Positions 34,479 through 43,121 of a stretch of DNA of 64,000 nt are shown piece by piece. The DNA comes from Capilliphycus salinus. Lineage in GTDB: Bacteria > Cyanobacteriota > Cyanobacteriia > Cyanobacteriales > Microcoleaceae. The DNA lies in the NCBI RefSeq assembly GCF_047276495.1, contig NZ_CP178543.1, positions 1,488,001 through 1,552,000 of the forward strand. Reading direction: 5' to 3'. Each line of letters opens with the position of its first letter. Position 1 is the stretch's first letter. The translations under genes were made by a program, and so were the position numbers. Below the pieces are notes generated by a model that saw nothing but the letters and a program-made list of their open reading frames with translations, was not told the DNA's origin and made no database searches.

Positions 34479-35288
34479 TCAACGGTTGCGTCGGGTTTTA
34501 ACCGGGGGAGGGAGAAAGTCCGTTTGGTCATCATAAAAAGCGTAGGGCCAAGCAAAATTAATCGGTTGCATGGGATACTTTTTCACATTCGACGAACGGC
34601 GCTGAGGCTGAGTGAGGACAAAAATCAAACTCAAGATAAAAATGCTTCCCCCCAAAAACAGAGCCACGACTATCCCCACCAAAACCCAAAGTACAGCCGT
34701 TTGAATATTAGAAGTCGCTCCCGAAGCCTGAACCGGAAACGGTTTGGACGAGCCACCCGTCCAAGTCATCATCCGCTGCTGTTCATTGAGTTGCATCAAA
34801 AGCTGCTCATTTCTGAGCCGGTGCTGCTCGGTTTGCGAGGTCAGTTGTTCGATTTGCAGGCGCTGGCGTTCCGTCTGCGTCGTCAACTGCTCAATCTGCA
34901 TCCGATGCCGCTCCAGTTGAGTTGTAAGCTGTTGGGTGGTGTTTTGCTGCTGCTGAAGCTGGTTTTGGAGTTGAGGATCGGAAGTATTTTGATTCGAGCT
35001 ATCGGATGGATTACTCGGTACCGGACTCAGGGGAGGGGGAGGAGGAAGTTGCAGTGAACCGTAGGGTTGACTGGATTGGGGTGGCCCAAATGGGAGGGTA
35101 CCAAAGGGCTGATTGGGTTGAGTTGGATTGAAAGGTAACACTCCATAGGGTTGATTACTATTAGACTCTGAAGAATCTTTTGAGTTGCTAGAAGGCAAGT
35201 CGCCGAACAATAGCCACCCAATGAGCAGGAGGAGGGCGGTCATTACGGTGAACATACACCCCCCCATAAATGCTGTCGTTTGACTCAT
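34479..35288 (-). CDS. Two-span membrane protein with coiled coil, unknown function
   Basis: 269 aa from the ATG at 35288; a GTG at 35303 would add five residues. An N-terminal span (MGGCMFTVMTALLLLIGWLL) is followed by a Pro-rich repeat region (PYGVLPFNPTQ, PFGTLPFGPPQ, PYGSLQLPPPPP) and a 50-residue coiled coil with a repeated QIEQLTTQTERQRL heptad pattern. A second span (about 195-225) and a basic tail (KTRRNR) follow. No known domain. Role unknown. Confidence 0.75.
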   Translation of the reverse strand: MSQTTAFMGGCMFTVMTALLLLIGWLLFGDLPSSNSKDSSESNSNQPYGVLPFNPTQPNQPFGTLPFGPPQSSQPYGSLQLPPPPPLSPVPSNPSDSSNQNTSDPQLQNQLQQQQNTTQQLTTQLERHRMQIEQLTTQTERQRLQIEQLTSQTEQHRLRNEQLLMQLNEQQRMMTWTGGSSKPFPVQASGATSNIQTAVLWVLVGIVVALFLGGSIFILSLIFVLTQPQRRSSNVKKYPMQPINFAWPYAFYDDQTDFLPPPVKTRRNR

Positions 35289-35303
35289 TCCCTTCTGCTT
35301 CAC

Positions 35304-35859
35304 GCCACAATTCCACTAAGACAATATAATTTTTGAATCTCGGTGCAATCACCGGGGGTTTGTCCCGTTCTTCGCCTTGAACTTGAGCGCATTCCCAATA
35401 GGGAAGTATACTGCATTTGAGTCACAACCGACCAGAGCAGTAGACTCAAATCGTTAAAATCCTACTGTTCGCCCAAGATAGAAAGGATTAAACTCAAATT
35501 TGTCCAACTTTTGCAAAAATTGTCCAATTTTTAACGGCATCGCACGAGCTTCTTTTCAAGCTAGTTTGGCTTAAGATACTTTAGAAAATGGTTCCCTGTC
35601 AATCGGCTATCAAAAAATCGTTCAATTTTTCTCTGTCAATGGACAGGGCTTTGAATCCCGAATCGCCTTTACTATTTTTTAACACGACTCTCAAACCCCA
35701 AATTTCCAGATTGTCAACAACTTACCCCTTGAAAAAAGCAACAAAAGCTGTTAATCGCTGGCAATCTCTGTTACCCGTGATAAAATCGGTGGCACAAGCC
35801 CTCATGCGTTCATTTTGCCTTCATTTGTGGATTTTTTTGGCTGATTGGGGAAAACAATA
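35304..35859. other. Intergenic region (about 555 bp)
   Basis: No supported gene; an open frame at 35588-35860 lacks protein character. Contains a near-direct repeat TTTGTCCAACTTTTGC / ATTGTCCAATTTTTAA near 35499-35536. It should contain the promoter of the pentapeptide gene at 35860. Confidence 0.4.
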
Positions 35860-36625
35860 ATGAAACTGCAAGCTCTAGCAACCACGATTTTACTCTCGAC
35901 CTTGGGGTTGGCAACCGAAACTTTGGCAGCAGATGAGGATGCGATCGCCCAACTGCGGGCCACCAATCGCTGTCCGGGGTGTGATTTACGGTACGCCGAC
36001 CTACGCGGACTCGACCTCAGAGGAGCCAACTTGTTCAATGCTCAACTGCAAGGGGCGATTCTCAGCGATACGGACCTGCGGAGCGCCAACCTGTACGGCG
36101 CGAGTCTGTATCTAGCCAATTTATTTCGAGCCAACCTCGCCGATGCTAATCTTTACGAGGCTAATCTCACCTACGCAGACTTACAAGGCGCCGATCTGCG
36201 ACAAGCCGATTTATCGGGAGCATCCTTAACCCGGGCGATCGTTCGCAAAGCCGATTTTCGAGATGCGAATTTATTTGAAGCCAACTTCAGCGAAGCCTAC
36301 CTTTCCGAAGCCAATTTCGAGAACGCCGATCTGCGTCAATCTACCTTTTTCAAAGCCAATTTAGCCGATGCTAACTTTGAGGATGCTAATCTATTTGCGG
36401 CCGATCTTCGCGAAGCTAACCTCAAGGGGGGCCGATTTCTCCAACGCCAATTTACAAGGCGCTATCTTGATTAACACCAATATCGCTCAAGCGGAATTGT
36501 CGAATACCGATTTAACGAATGCTTTGCTGCAAGAAACCGGACTCGGGCCTGCTGTCTGTGTTCTCAATCAGGTGGTGAATTGCTTAGTTGAACCGGCGGG
36601 TTCTCCGGTTCGTCCTCCCTTCTAA
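35860..36625 (+). pseudogene. Pentapeptide-repeat protein split by a frameshift
   Basis: The ATG at 35860 begins MKLQALATTILLSTLGLATE, a signal peptide, followed by pentapeptide repeats of the A(D/N)Lxx type (ADLRGLDLRGANLFNAQLQG). In the reading frame the repeats stop at 36425 and shift to unrelated residues ending at 36474. From the next frame the repeats resume (ADFSNANLQGAILINTNIAQ) and the gene ends at 36625. Removing one G from the G6 run at 36426-36431 restores an unbroken 254-residue protein. It may be a real inactivating indel, a sequencing or assembly error, or a slippery-site frameshift. Probably lumenal or periplasmic. Confidence 0.85.
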
Positions 36626-36981
36626 GGTCTAGAATTGTTTCCGGGAAAAAGCTGACTGGGAAGATCAAGTTATCAATGGATAATTGACAATGGATAATTG
36701 ATAATTAATTAATCAGGTTTAAGACCTCTCCTTTCAAGGAGAAAAAAGAAAAATTATCCAGGGAATCGAGTCATCCGCGATTCCCTCCCAATTCCGAAGG
36801 CGGTGAACGGATGACTTGCTCTGTATCAATCCTCTTGATTTAGATCGAGGTAATTATCCATTATCCATTATTAATTATCAATTATTGAATGATCCTTCAG
36901 ACATTTTAAATGACTGTCTGAACCGATCAATGACTACTATACTTATAATTTCTCCTGTTCAGCTTTTTCGGTGTCGATGTG
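36626..36981. other. Intergenic region (about 355 bp) containing a repeat-bounded element
   Basis: Holds the inverted AT-rich repeats (36672-36717 and 36850-36895) and the hairpin element between them. The remainder, up to the ATG at 36982, should contain the nuclease gene's promoter. Confidence 0.5.
36672..36895. repeat. Candidate MITE-like element with nested hairpin/pseudoknot
   Basis: Outer inverted AT-rich repeats: ATGGATAATTGACAATGGAT.. at 36672-36717 and its approximate reverse complement at 36850-36895. Inside, GGGAATCG (36761-36768) pairs with CGATTCCC (36778-36785). The 9-nt loop AGTCATCCG (36769-36777) is perfectly complementary to CGGATGACT (36808-36816). A small CTCCT..AGGAG hairpin lies at 36727-36740. 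No coding sequence. Confidence 0.55.
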
Positions 36982-37758
36982 ATGAAAATTGTTACATTTA
37001 ACGTTCGTTATGATAAACCCGATCCGGGTAACAATGCCTGGGTCTGGCGGCGAAGGGTGATTGCTGAACTGATGGCGGACTGGGATGCTGATTTGATTGG
37101 AACTCAAGAAGCCAAAGCCCATCAGTTGCTTGACCTCCATCGACGCTTGAGCAATTATCAAAGTGTAGGAGTCGATCGCCTGGGTAACGGTTTGAGCGAA
37201 TATTGTGCTATTTTTTACCCTCAACAGCGTTGGCACTGTCTCAAACACGGCGATTTCTGGCTGAGTGAGACTCCCCATTTGGTCGGAAGTATCACATCGG
37301 ACTGGAAAAATCCGATTCCCCGCATGGTGAGTTGGGGAGTGTTTGCCGGTGCTGGATCAAACAAGCCGATTGTGATTTTTAATACTCATTTCGACTATGA
37401 GAGTCAACAGGCTAGAGAGTTGAGCGTTCAGTTAATTCGCGATCGCTTGAGTCAATTTAACCCGGATGAATATTTGTTTATGGTTACGGGTGATTTTAAC
37501 GCCGAACCTCAAAGTCTTCCCCGCAAAACCCTACTTGAACCCCTCAGCAATGGCGTACAGTTGCACGATGCACTGGCTGAGATCGACTTAGAGGAACAAA
37601 TGAGCTATCACGAATTTACCGGAAAAGGGTTCGCCGCAGTCGATACGATCTATTATGATAGCCGTTTAAACTTGGATCGAGTCAGCGTTGATCGCACTCA
37701 AATTGATCGCGTTTGGCCGTCCGATCATTTTCCTATTATTGCTCAGTTCAATGGATAA
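36982..37758 (+). CDS. Endonuclease/exonuclease/phosphatase family protein
   Basis: 258 aa from the ATG at 36982. The EEP-fold signature includes KIVTFNVRYD (catalytic Asn), GTQEAKAHQ (metal Glu), FNTHFDYE, GDFNAEP (Asp and Asn) and SDHFPIIAQF (final Asp-His). A phosphodiesterase or nuclease; no signal peptide. Its stop overlaps the start of the next gene (shared ATGGATAA). Confidence 0.9.
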   Translation: MKIVTFNVRYDKPDPGNNAWVWRRRVIAELMADWDADLIGTQEAKAHQLLDLHRRLSNYQSVGVDRLGNGLSEYCAIFYPQQRWHCLKHGDFWLSETPHLVGSITSDWKNPIPRMVSWGVFAGAGSNKPIVIFNTHFDYESQQARELSVQLIRDRLSQFNPDEYLFMVTGDFNAEPQSLPRKTLLEPLSNGVQLHDALAEIDLEEQMSYHEFTGKGFAAVDTIYYDSRLNLDRVSVDRTQIDRVWPSDHFPIIAQFNG

Positions 37759-38392
37759 ATCTTATATTTATTTACACGGGTTTGCTTCTAGTCCCAAATC
37801 AGCTAAAGCGGATTTTTTACGCGATCGCTTTCGAGAAAAACAGATTGATTTACAAATTCCCGATCTCAATCAAGGGGATTTTTATCATCTTACCCTCACC
37901 CGACAATTGCAACAAATTGAAAGCGAATTTAATCTCAAATCCGAGCAAAAAAAAGTGATTGTTGGTTCGAGTTTTGGGGGGTTAACTGCGACTTGGTTGG
38001 CTCAAAGAAATCCATCGGTTGAACGGTTAATTTTACTCGCTCCCGCCTTTGAATTTCTGATTCATGTGTTACCGCTTTTGGGGAATGAAAAGCTGGAAAA
38101 ATGGCAACTTGAACGAGATTTATCGGTTTATCATCACGGCGAACAACGGGATGTTCTTTTAAACTATCACTTTATAGAAGACTTATCTCAATACTCGGAT
38201 GAACAGCTAAACCGTTCTCTCCCTACGTTAATTATACATGGAAAACAGGATGAAATTATTCCGATTGAAGCCAGTCGCAATTATACCGCTTCTCGTCCTT
38301 GGGTGAAACTGATTGAAGTGGAAAGCGATCATGCTTTGGGGAATGTTTTACCGGAAATTTGGGAGGCGATCAAGTTAAATTTAGATGAATAA
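37751..38392 (+). CDS. YqiA/UPF0227-type esterase
   Basis: 213 aa from the ATG at 37751, which overlaps the stop of the nuclease gene by 8 bp; translational coupling is likely. An alpha/beta hydrolase with IYLHGFASSPKSAKADFLRD, the nucleophile motif VGSSFGG (Ser), an acid in IHGKQDEIIP and the His in DHALGN. The family hydrolyses short esters; physiological substrate unknown. A cluster of palindromes follows downstream. Confidence 0.88.
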   Translation: MDKSYIYLHGFASSPKSAKADFLRDRFREKQIDLQIPDLNQGDFYHLTLTRQLQQIESEFNLKSEQKKVIVGSSFGGLTATWLAQRNPSVERLILLAPAFEFLIHVLPLLGNEKLEKWQLERDLSVYHHGEQRDVLLNYHFIEDLSQYSDEQLNRSLPTLIIHGKQDEIIPIEASRNYTASRPWVKLIEVESDHALGNVLPEIWEAIKLNLDE

Positions 38393-38404
38393 AATCTACG
38401 ATTT

Positions 38405-38650
38405 GACTTGAGAAACCGGGTTTTTGAGCTATAAAAAGTTGCAAAAAACCCGGTTTCTGATCTGTTGAGAAACCGGGTTTTTCCGAAAAAATAACGGGAT
38501 CGGTTAAAAGAAGTTGCAACCAACCCGGTTTCTGAGTTTTTCAGAAAAGTTGCAAAAAACCCGGTTTCTGATCTATACCTGAGAAACCGGGTTTTTTACA
38601 AAAAATAACGGGAGAAGCAAAAAGCGATCGCAAAAAACCCGGTTTCTAAT
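38405..38650. repeat. Cluster of seven AAACCCGGTTT palindromic repeats
   Basis: Seven copies in alternating orientation near 38411, 38446, 38466, 38522, 38554, 38581 and 38635, with GAGAAACCGGGTTTTT or its complement AAAAACCCGGTTTCTG in each. Pairs can form stem-loops. Single copies of the same palindrome are at 27401-27433, 29558-29592 and about 49973-49997, where they sit as terminators; a partial copy is at about 48352. Confidence 0.9.
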
Positions 38651-38673
38651 AATTCCCCTAAATTAATCGATTT

Positions 38674-39633
38674 CTAATGTTTTCTCAAAGCGATCTCGAC
38701 CAAATTAGAAGTTTTAGTCGGGGTTGGAGTTGACTCCTGTTCAACGGAGGAAATTGTATTTTCTACACCTTGAATTATTTTACCGCAAATTTCATCTAAG
38801 GGAAGATCGGTGGCGTCATCTCCAAAAGGATTATCCATTTGACTCCCAATTTCATCAACTCCGAGTAATACCAAAGCGATCGCCGCGACTGCAAACGCCA
38901 CCCACCAGTTTAACGCATCGACCAAACTAAAGGGTAATAAACAACAGTAAATTAAGATTAATTTTCTCAAAAAATTGACATAAGCGGGAGGCGTTGATGT
39001 GGCGACTATTCGTTCACAACAAGTCAAGCCTTCGATGAGATGATTGAGTTGATTTAGCACGATCATTTGTTGTACGGATGTGAGGGTTTGGTGTTGACAG
39101 ACTTGTTGTAAATGACTTCTAATTTCTAAGGAAATTTCTAGAGGTAAATTTTGGGTTTGACGACATTTATCTAAAAGTTCTGCTGACAGCCAATCATCTA
39201 ATTCTGTGGTTGGGGTTTGTTGTCGCAGATGAAATTTAGTTGAAATTGCAAACGCCGCTAATAGTTTTAATAAAACTGTTTTTTTAGAGTGGATATACTC
39301 ATCTTTTTCGGGAATAGCAACCTGAATTTCTCGGGATAAATTGCGAATTTCAACCGTTAAAATTCCCCAGGCTTGGCGTCCCTGACAAAACCGTTCATAG
39401 GCTGCATTTGTTCTAAAAACCAATAACAACCCCAACACCAAGTTACAAGCAACATTGGTGGTTAAACTTCCGACAACATTTAATTCTAACGTCGGTTGAA
39501 AAGCATGAAAACTCGCCACCCCAAGACCCCAACTGGCAAAAACAATTGTTCGGGGTAAAATCGCGCCTAAAATTTTACCTTCAGATTGGAGAGTTTCCCA
39601 AAACCAATTAAACTGATTAACACTGAAAAGCAC
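38674..39633 (-). CDS. Bestrophin family ion channel
   Basis: 319 aa with the bestrophin (UPF0187) layout: membrane helices near 25-50 and 58-85 and near 225-260, with the family motif TNAAYERFCQGRQAWGILT. Bacterial members form pentameric anion or cation channels; in cyanobacteria and algae they affect thylakoid ion balance or carbon concentration. The selectivity cannot be read from the sequence. A palindrome cluster follows its stop. Confidence 0.9.
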   Translation of the reverse strand: MLFSVNQFNWFWETLQSEGKILGAILPRTIVFASWGLGVASFHAFQPTLELNVVGSLTTNVACNLVLGLLLVFRTNAAYERFCQGRQAWGILTVEIRNLSREIQVAIPEKDEYIHSKKTVLLKLLAAFAISTKFHLRQQTPTTELDDWLSAELLDKCRQTQNLPLEISLEIRSHLQQVCQHQTLTSVQQMIVLNQLNHLIEGLTCCERIVATSTPPAYVNFLRKLILIYCCLLPFSLVDALNWWVAFAVAAIALVLLGVDEIGSQMDNPFGDDATDLPLDEICGKIIQGVENTISSVEQESTPTPTKTSNLVEIALRKH

Positions 39634-40077
39634 GTTTAGATTTTCTCTAAAAAAGGGGATTAAAAACCCAATTTCTCTTGTAAATCTGGTTTTTAGGGTG
39701 TACCTTATGCGATCGCACAGTAGAATAATATTCTAGCTAAAGTATAAGGTATAATCAAATCAACGCTGTATCATTTGATGCGAGTTTCATCCCTTTTTGA
39801 TGAAAAGATTATTTTGTAAATATTAGTTTTACAAAAGTTTAAAACCCGATACAAACACTCAGGCTTATTCATAAACTTTCCCGGTCAAATGTGAGTTTTG
39901 AGAACCCATGAAAGCGGCTCAAAGGGTAAAATAACAATTGACATCGCACCAGATCGCCACTGACCGCTAAAATAAAACGGTTATGCTTGCGAATACACAG
40001 ATCCGTTATCTGCTGTCAAGCGGCATTTGTAAAGTCACCGAGTCCCTAAAAATTAGGTCAAATTCAAACAAATAAAA
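39634..40077. other. Intergenic region upstream of purB (about 440 bp)
   Basis: Divergent spacer of the bestrophin gene and purB. Contains a degenerate AAACCCAATTT/AAATCTGGTTT palindrome near 39661-39697 and a HIP1 core (GCGATCGCAC) near 39709. A TTGACA occurs at 39938, but no good -10 at standard spacing. No gene or RNA supported. Confidence 0.45.
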
Positions 40078-41373
40078 ATGATTGAACGGTATACACTGCC
40101 TGAAATGGGCAATCTTTGGACGGATGAATACAAACTGAAAACCTGGCTGCAAGTGGAAATAGCCGTCTGCGAAGCCCAAGCCGAGTTAGGATATATTCCC
40201 AGCGAAGCCGTCGAACAGATCAAAGCCAAGGCAAATTTTGATCTCAAACGAGTGCAAGAAATTGAAGCCGAAGTTCGCCACGATGTGATCGCATTTCTGA
40301 CCAATGTTAACGAATATGTGGGCGATGTCGGGCGCTACATTCACCTCGGTTTAACGAGTTCCGATGTGTTAGATACGGCTTTGGCTTTACAATTGGTTGC
40401 CAGTACCGATCTACTTTTAGAACGGATAGAATGTTTGAGTCAAGCCCTGCGTTATCAAGCCCAACAACATCGCAATACAGTAATGGTGGGGCGATCGCAC
40501 GGGATACACGCCGAACCCATTTCTTTTGGCTTTAAACTCGCCGGATGGCTGGCTGAAGTCTGTCGCAACCGGGAACGTTTGGTGCGTTTGCGGGAGAGTA
40601 TCGCCGTCGGTAAAATATCCGGGGCGGTGGGAACTTACGCCAATATCGATCCCCGTGTCGAAGCGATCGCCTGTCAAAATTTAGGGCTGCAACCGGATAC
40701 GGCTTCAACTCAGGTCATTTCTCGCGATCGCCATGCCGAATATTCCCAAATTTTAGCATTATTGGGAGCATCTATCGAACGGTTTGCGGTGGAAATTCGC
40801 AACTTACAACGGACCGATGTTTTAGAAGTTGAAGAATACTTTTCTAAAGGTCAAAAAGGGTCCTCAGCAATGCCTCACAAACGCAACCCGATCCGCAGCG
40901 AACGGTTAACGGGACTGGCGCGAATTTTGCGGGGTCATGCGGTTGCGGCTTTAGAAAATGTGGCGTTGTGGCACGAGCGGGATATTTCTCACAGTTCTGT
41001 AGAACGGATGATTTTACCGGACTCCTCTACCATCACCCATTTTATGTTAGTGGAAATTACAGATTTAGTCAAAAATCTGTTAGTTTATCCCGAAAACATG
41101 GCTCGAAATATGAATCTCTATGGAGGTGTTATCTTTAGTCAACGGGTTTTGTTGGCTTTAGTTGAAAAGGGATTAAGTCGCGAAGAAGCCTACAGTATTG
41201 TTCAATCTTGCGCCCACCAAGCTTGGAACAAACCCGGAGGCAATTTTTACGATTTAATTGTCAAAGATGAGCGGGTAACGGCCAAACTTTCAACCGCAGA
41301 AATTGAAGCCTGTTTCGATCCTCAATATCATTTGAGGCATTTAGAAGAAGTGTATCAACGCTTAGACATTTAA
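40078..41373 (+). CDS. purB: Adenylosuccinate lyase
   Basis: 431 aa. Acts twice in purine synthesis, releasing fumarate from SAICAR and adenylosuccinate. Family motifs: MIERYTLPEMGNLWTD, the His in GRSHGIHAEPISFG, and the signature loop SSAMPHKRNPIRSERL. Full length. Followed by the VanX-like gene after about 90 bp. Confidence 0.97.
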   Translation: MIERYTLPEMGNLWTDEYKLKTWLQVEIAVCEAQAELGYIPSEAVEQIKAKANFDLKRVQEIEAEVRHDVIAFLTNVNEYVGDVGRYIHLGLTSSDVLDTALALQLVASTDLLLERIECLSQALRYQAQQHRNTVMVGRSHGIHAEPISFGFKLAGWLAEVCRNRERLVRLRESIAVGKISGAVGTYANIDPRVEAIACQNLGLQPDTASTQVISRDRHAEYSQILALLGASIERFAVEIRNLQRTDVLEVEEYFSKGQKGSSAMPHKRNPIRSERLTGLARILRGHAVAALENVALWHERDISHSSVERMILPDSSTITHFMLVEITDLVKNLLVYPENMARNMNLYGGVIFSQRVLLALVEKGLSREEAYSIVQSCAHQAWNKPGGNFYDLIVKDERVTAKLSTAEIEACFDPQYHLRHLEEVYQRLDI

Positions 41374-41464
41374 TCATCAAGATCAGGGGTTAGTGGGTTG
41401 ACTTTCGTCTGACCCCAATTGATTCACTTCTTTTCAAGTTGTATCGAGTTCTCAGACGGAAAAT

Positions 41465-42190
41465 ATGACTCGAAAATTGGTTTTATTTGTTAGTGTATTG
41501 TTTGCCATCATCGGATGTCATCTAATCACGGTTCCTCGGGTTAAAGTTGAGGTGAATTCCCGGCCGGCAATGGCGGTACAAATGGCACAAAATCAGTCAA
41601 CTCCTCCTTTTATTCAAGCCTATTCTCAAGTTCAAGATTGGGAAAGATTGGTTGATATTGGGGATATTAATCCTAATATTAAACTGGATATTCGTTACGC
41701 CACGACAAACAACTTTTTAAAGCGAAAATTGTATTCAGTTCCCCGCTGTTTGCTGCGGGCTGATGTTGCCAAATCTCTTTCAAACGTGCAGCAAGACCTA
41801 GAAGAAATGGGCTTGGGATTGAAGGTTTTTGATTGTTATCGACCTTGGTCTGTAACAAAACAAATGTGGGATATTTTACCCGATAATCGATATGTTGCCA
41901 ACCCTCAAAGAGGTTCACGTCATAATCGCGGCGCTGCGGTGGATTTAACTTTAGTTGATCTTCGCACAGGGGAAGAATTAAAGATGCCCACCGATTTTGA
42001 TGATTTTACCGAAAAAGCCGCCCGAGATTATTATTATAATTCTCCAGAAGTTCGCCGCAATAGTAACTTGTTGGAGTACAAGATGAAACAGTACGGCTTT
42101 GATTCTTTAATTACGGAATGGTGGCATTTTGATGCGGGGGATTGGCAACAATATTCCCTGTTAAATGTAGAATTGGATCGGGTGCCTTAA
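41465..42190 (+). CDS. D-alanyl-D-alanine dipeptidase (VanX/DdpX-like, M15)
   Basis: 241 aa. The N-terminus has a hydrophobic export segment (ATGTCAT region, LVLFVSVLFAIIGCHLIT; the Cys could be a lipobox). The M15 core has DIRYATTNNFL, the zinc ligands in SRHNRGAAVDLTL (His, Asp) and the catalytic Glu and His in TEWWHFD, matching VanX-type dipeptidases. In cyanobacteria probably used for D-Ala-D-Ala turnover, since no vanH or vanA is nearby. Periplasmic or lipid-anchored. Confidence 0.9.
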   Translation: MTRKLVLFVSVLFAIIGCHLITVPRVKVEVNSRPAMAVQMAQNQSTPPFIQAYSQVQDWERLVDIGDINPNIKLDIRYATTNNFLKRKLYSVPRCLLRADVAKSLSNVQQDLEEMGLGLKVFDCYRPWSVTKQMWDILPDNRYVANPQRGSRHNRGAAVDLTLVDLRTGEELKMPTDFDDFTEKAARDYYYNSPEVRRNSNLLEYKMKQYGFDSLITEWWHFDAGDWQQYSLLNVELDRVP

Positions 42191-42194
42191 ATTC

Positions 42195-42821
42195 TCATTC
42201 ACCCAAATTCATTTGACCCCGAAAACCGGTTATAATTCGACTGCCATCTTTGAGAACGTGAATCTCAATTTGATCGCTCGCCCAGGTCAGTTGATCGGCA
42301 AATTCGGGATTAAAAACTCTCACTTTTTGATTGCGAGAAGATACGAGAGAATCCGGTGAATGAATGGCTACAGATTCGACAAACGGCCCATCAATTAACA
42401 GGTCCAATTCCTTTAACAATTCTTGAGAACCGACGGGGGCATTTGGCGATCGCAATTCGTCCAAGGTAAAGCCGGAAAACGACATTATATTTAACCCTTT
42501 GGCTTTTAAAAGTTTCGCCAGTTGAGTTAAAGCGGGGGCTTGCCAAAAGGGTTCCCCGCCCGAAAATGTTACCCCTTGATTGCGAGAATTACTAACAATT
42601 TTATCGGCTAATTCTTCGACTTTTATTAACTGATTGGCTTCAAAAGACCAAGAGGGCGTGTTAAAACATCCCCCGCATTCTCGCTGACAACCCTGTACCC
42701 AAACCACCGCCCGACAGCCGGGACCGTTGACTTCGGATTCATCAACATAACCCATGATATTTAGGTATCCGGGGGGAATTTCTGCTAATAAAGCGGGAGG
42801 ATCAAAAATTAATTTGTTCAT
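42195..42821 (-). CDS. NrdG-like radical SAM activating enzyme
   Basis: 208 aa from the ATG at 42821 (an upstream frame to 42866 is less likely). A radical SAM protein with the CxxxCxxC cluster motif as C-Q-R-E-C-G-G-C and the SAM-binding GVTFSGGEPF. The flavodoxin-like activase segment resembles activases of anaerobic class III ribonucleotide reductases, but no NrdD gene is in the window, so the partner is unknown. Confidence 0.85.
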   Translation of the reverse strand: MNKLIFDPPALLAEIPPGYLNIMGYVDESEVNGPGCRAVVWVQGCQRECGGCFNTPSWSFEANQLIKVEELADKIVSNSRNQGVTFSGGEPFWQAPALTQLAKLLKAKGLNIMSFSGFTLDELRSPNAPVGSQELLKELDLLIDGPFVESVAIHSPDSLVSSRNQKVRVFNPEFADQLTWASDQIEIHVLKDGSRIITGFRGQMNLGE

Positions 42822-42866
42822 CGGTAATATTTGGTTAAAAAGAGTTAACTTTTCGGAAACAGTCAC

Positions 42867-43035
42867 GTAGGGGCGGGTTCTACCCCGATCTATATTTTCC
42901 CACCAATAACTGACATAAACCCGCCCCCAAGTCGGAGAAAACTGTCAGGTCGGGGCGGGTTTAGCAACGCTGTTTGTAAGATTAATAAATCTATGCGAAC
43001 CCGCCCCTACATTACTGGTGACTGAAAAAACCCGC
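42867..43035. repeat. Dispersed AACCCGCCCCTAC repeats
   Basis: Five copies in mixed orientation at about 42867, 42918, 42951, 42997 and 43027, each containing GGGGCGGGTT or its complement. Another inverted pair lies at 63919-63982. They can form several stem-loops. Intergenic only. Confidence 0.85.
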
Positions 43036-43121
43036 CCCTACAGATTGGGTAATTTGATTCTATTGTAGAGAAATTATCTTCAAACTCTCCTGTTCTGAAT
43101 TTTTATTTAAGATTTTATCCC

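Noticed and set aside
34524..35057. 177-codon frame antisense to the coiled-coil membrane gene
   Set aside because: Arg/Leu-rich shadow of the repeat-coding region.
35588..35860. 90-codon frame before the pentapeptide gene
   Set aside because: No coding character; the signal peptide of the pentapeptide protein begins at 35860 in another frame.
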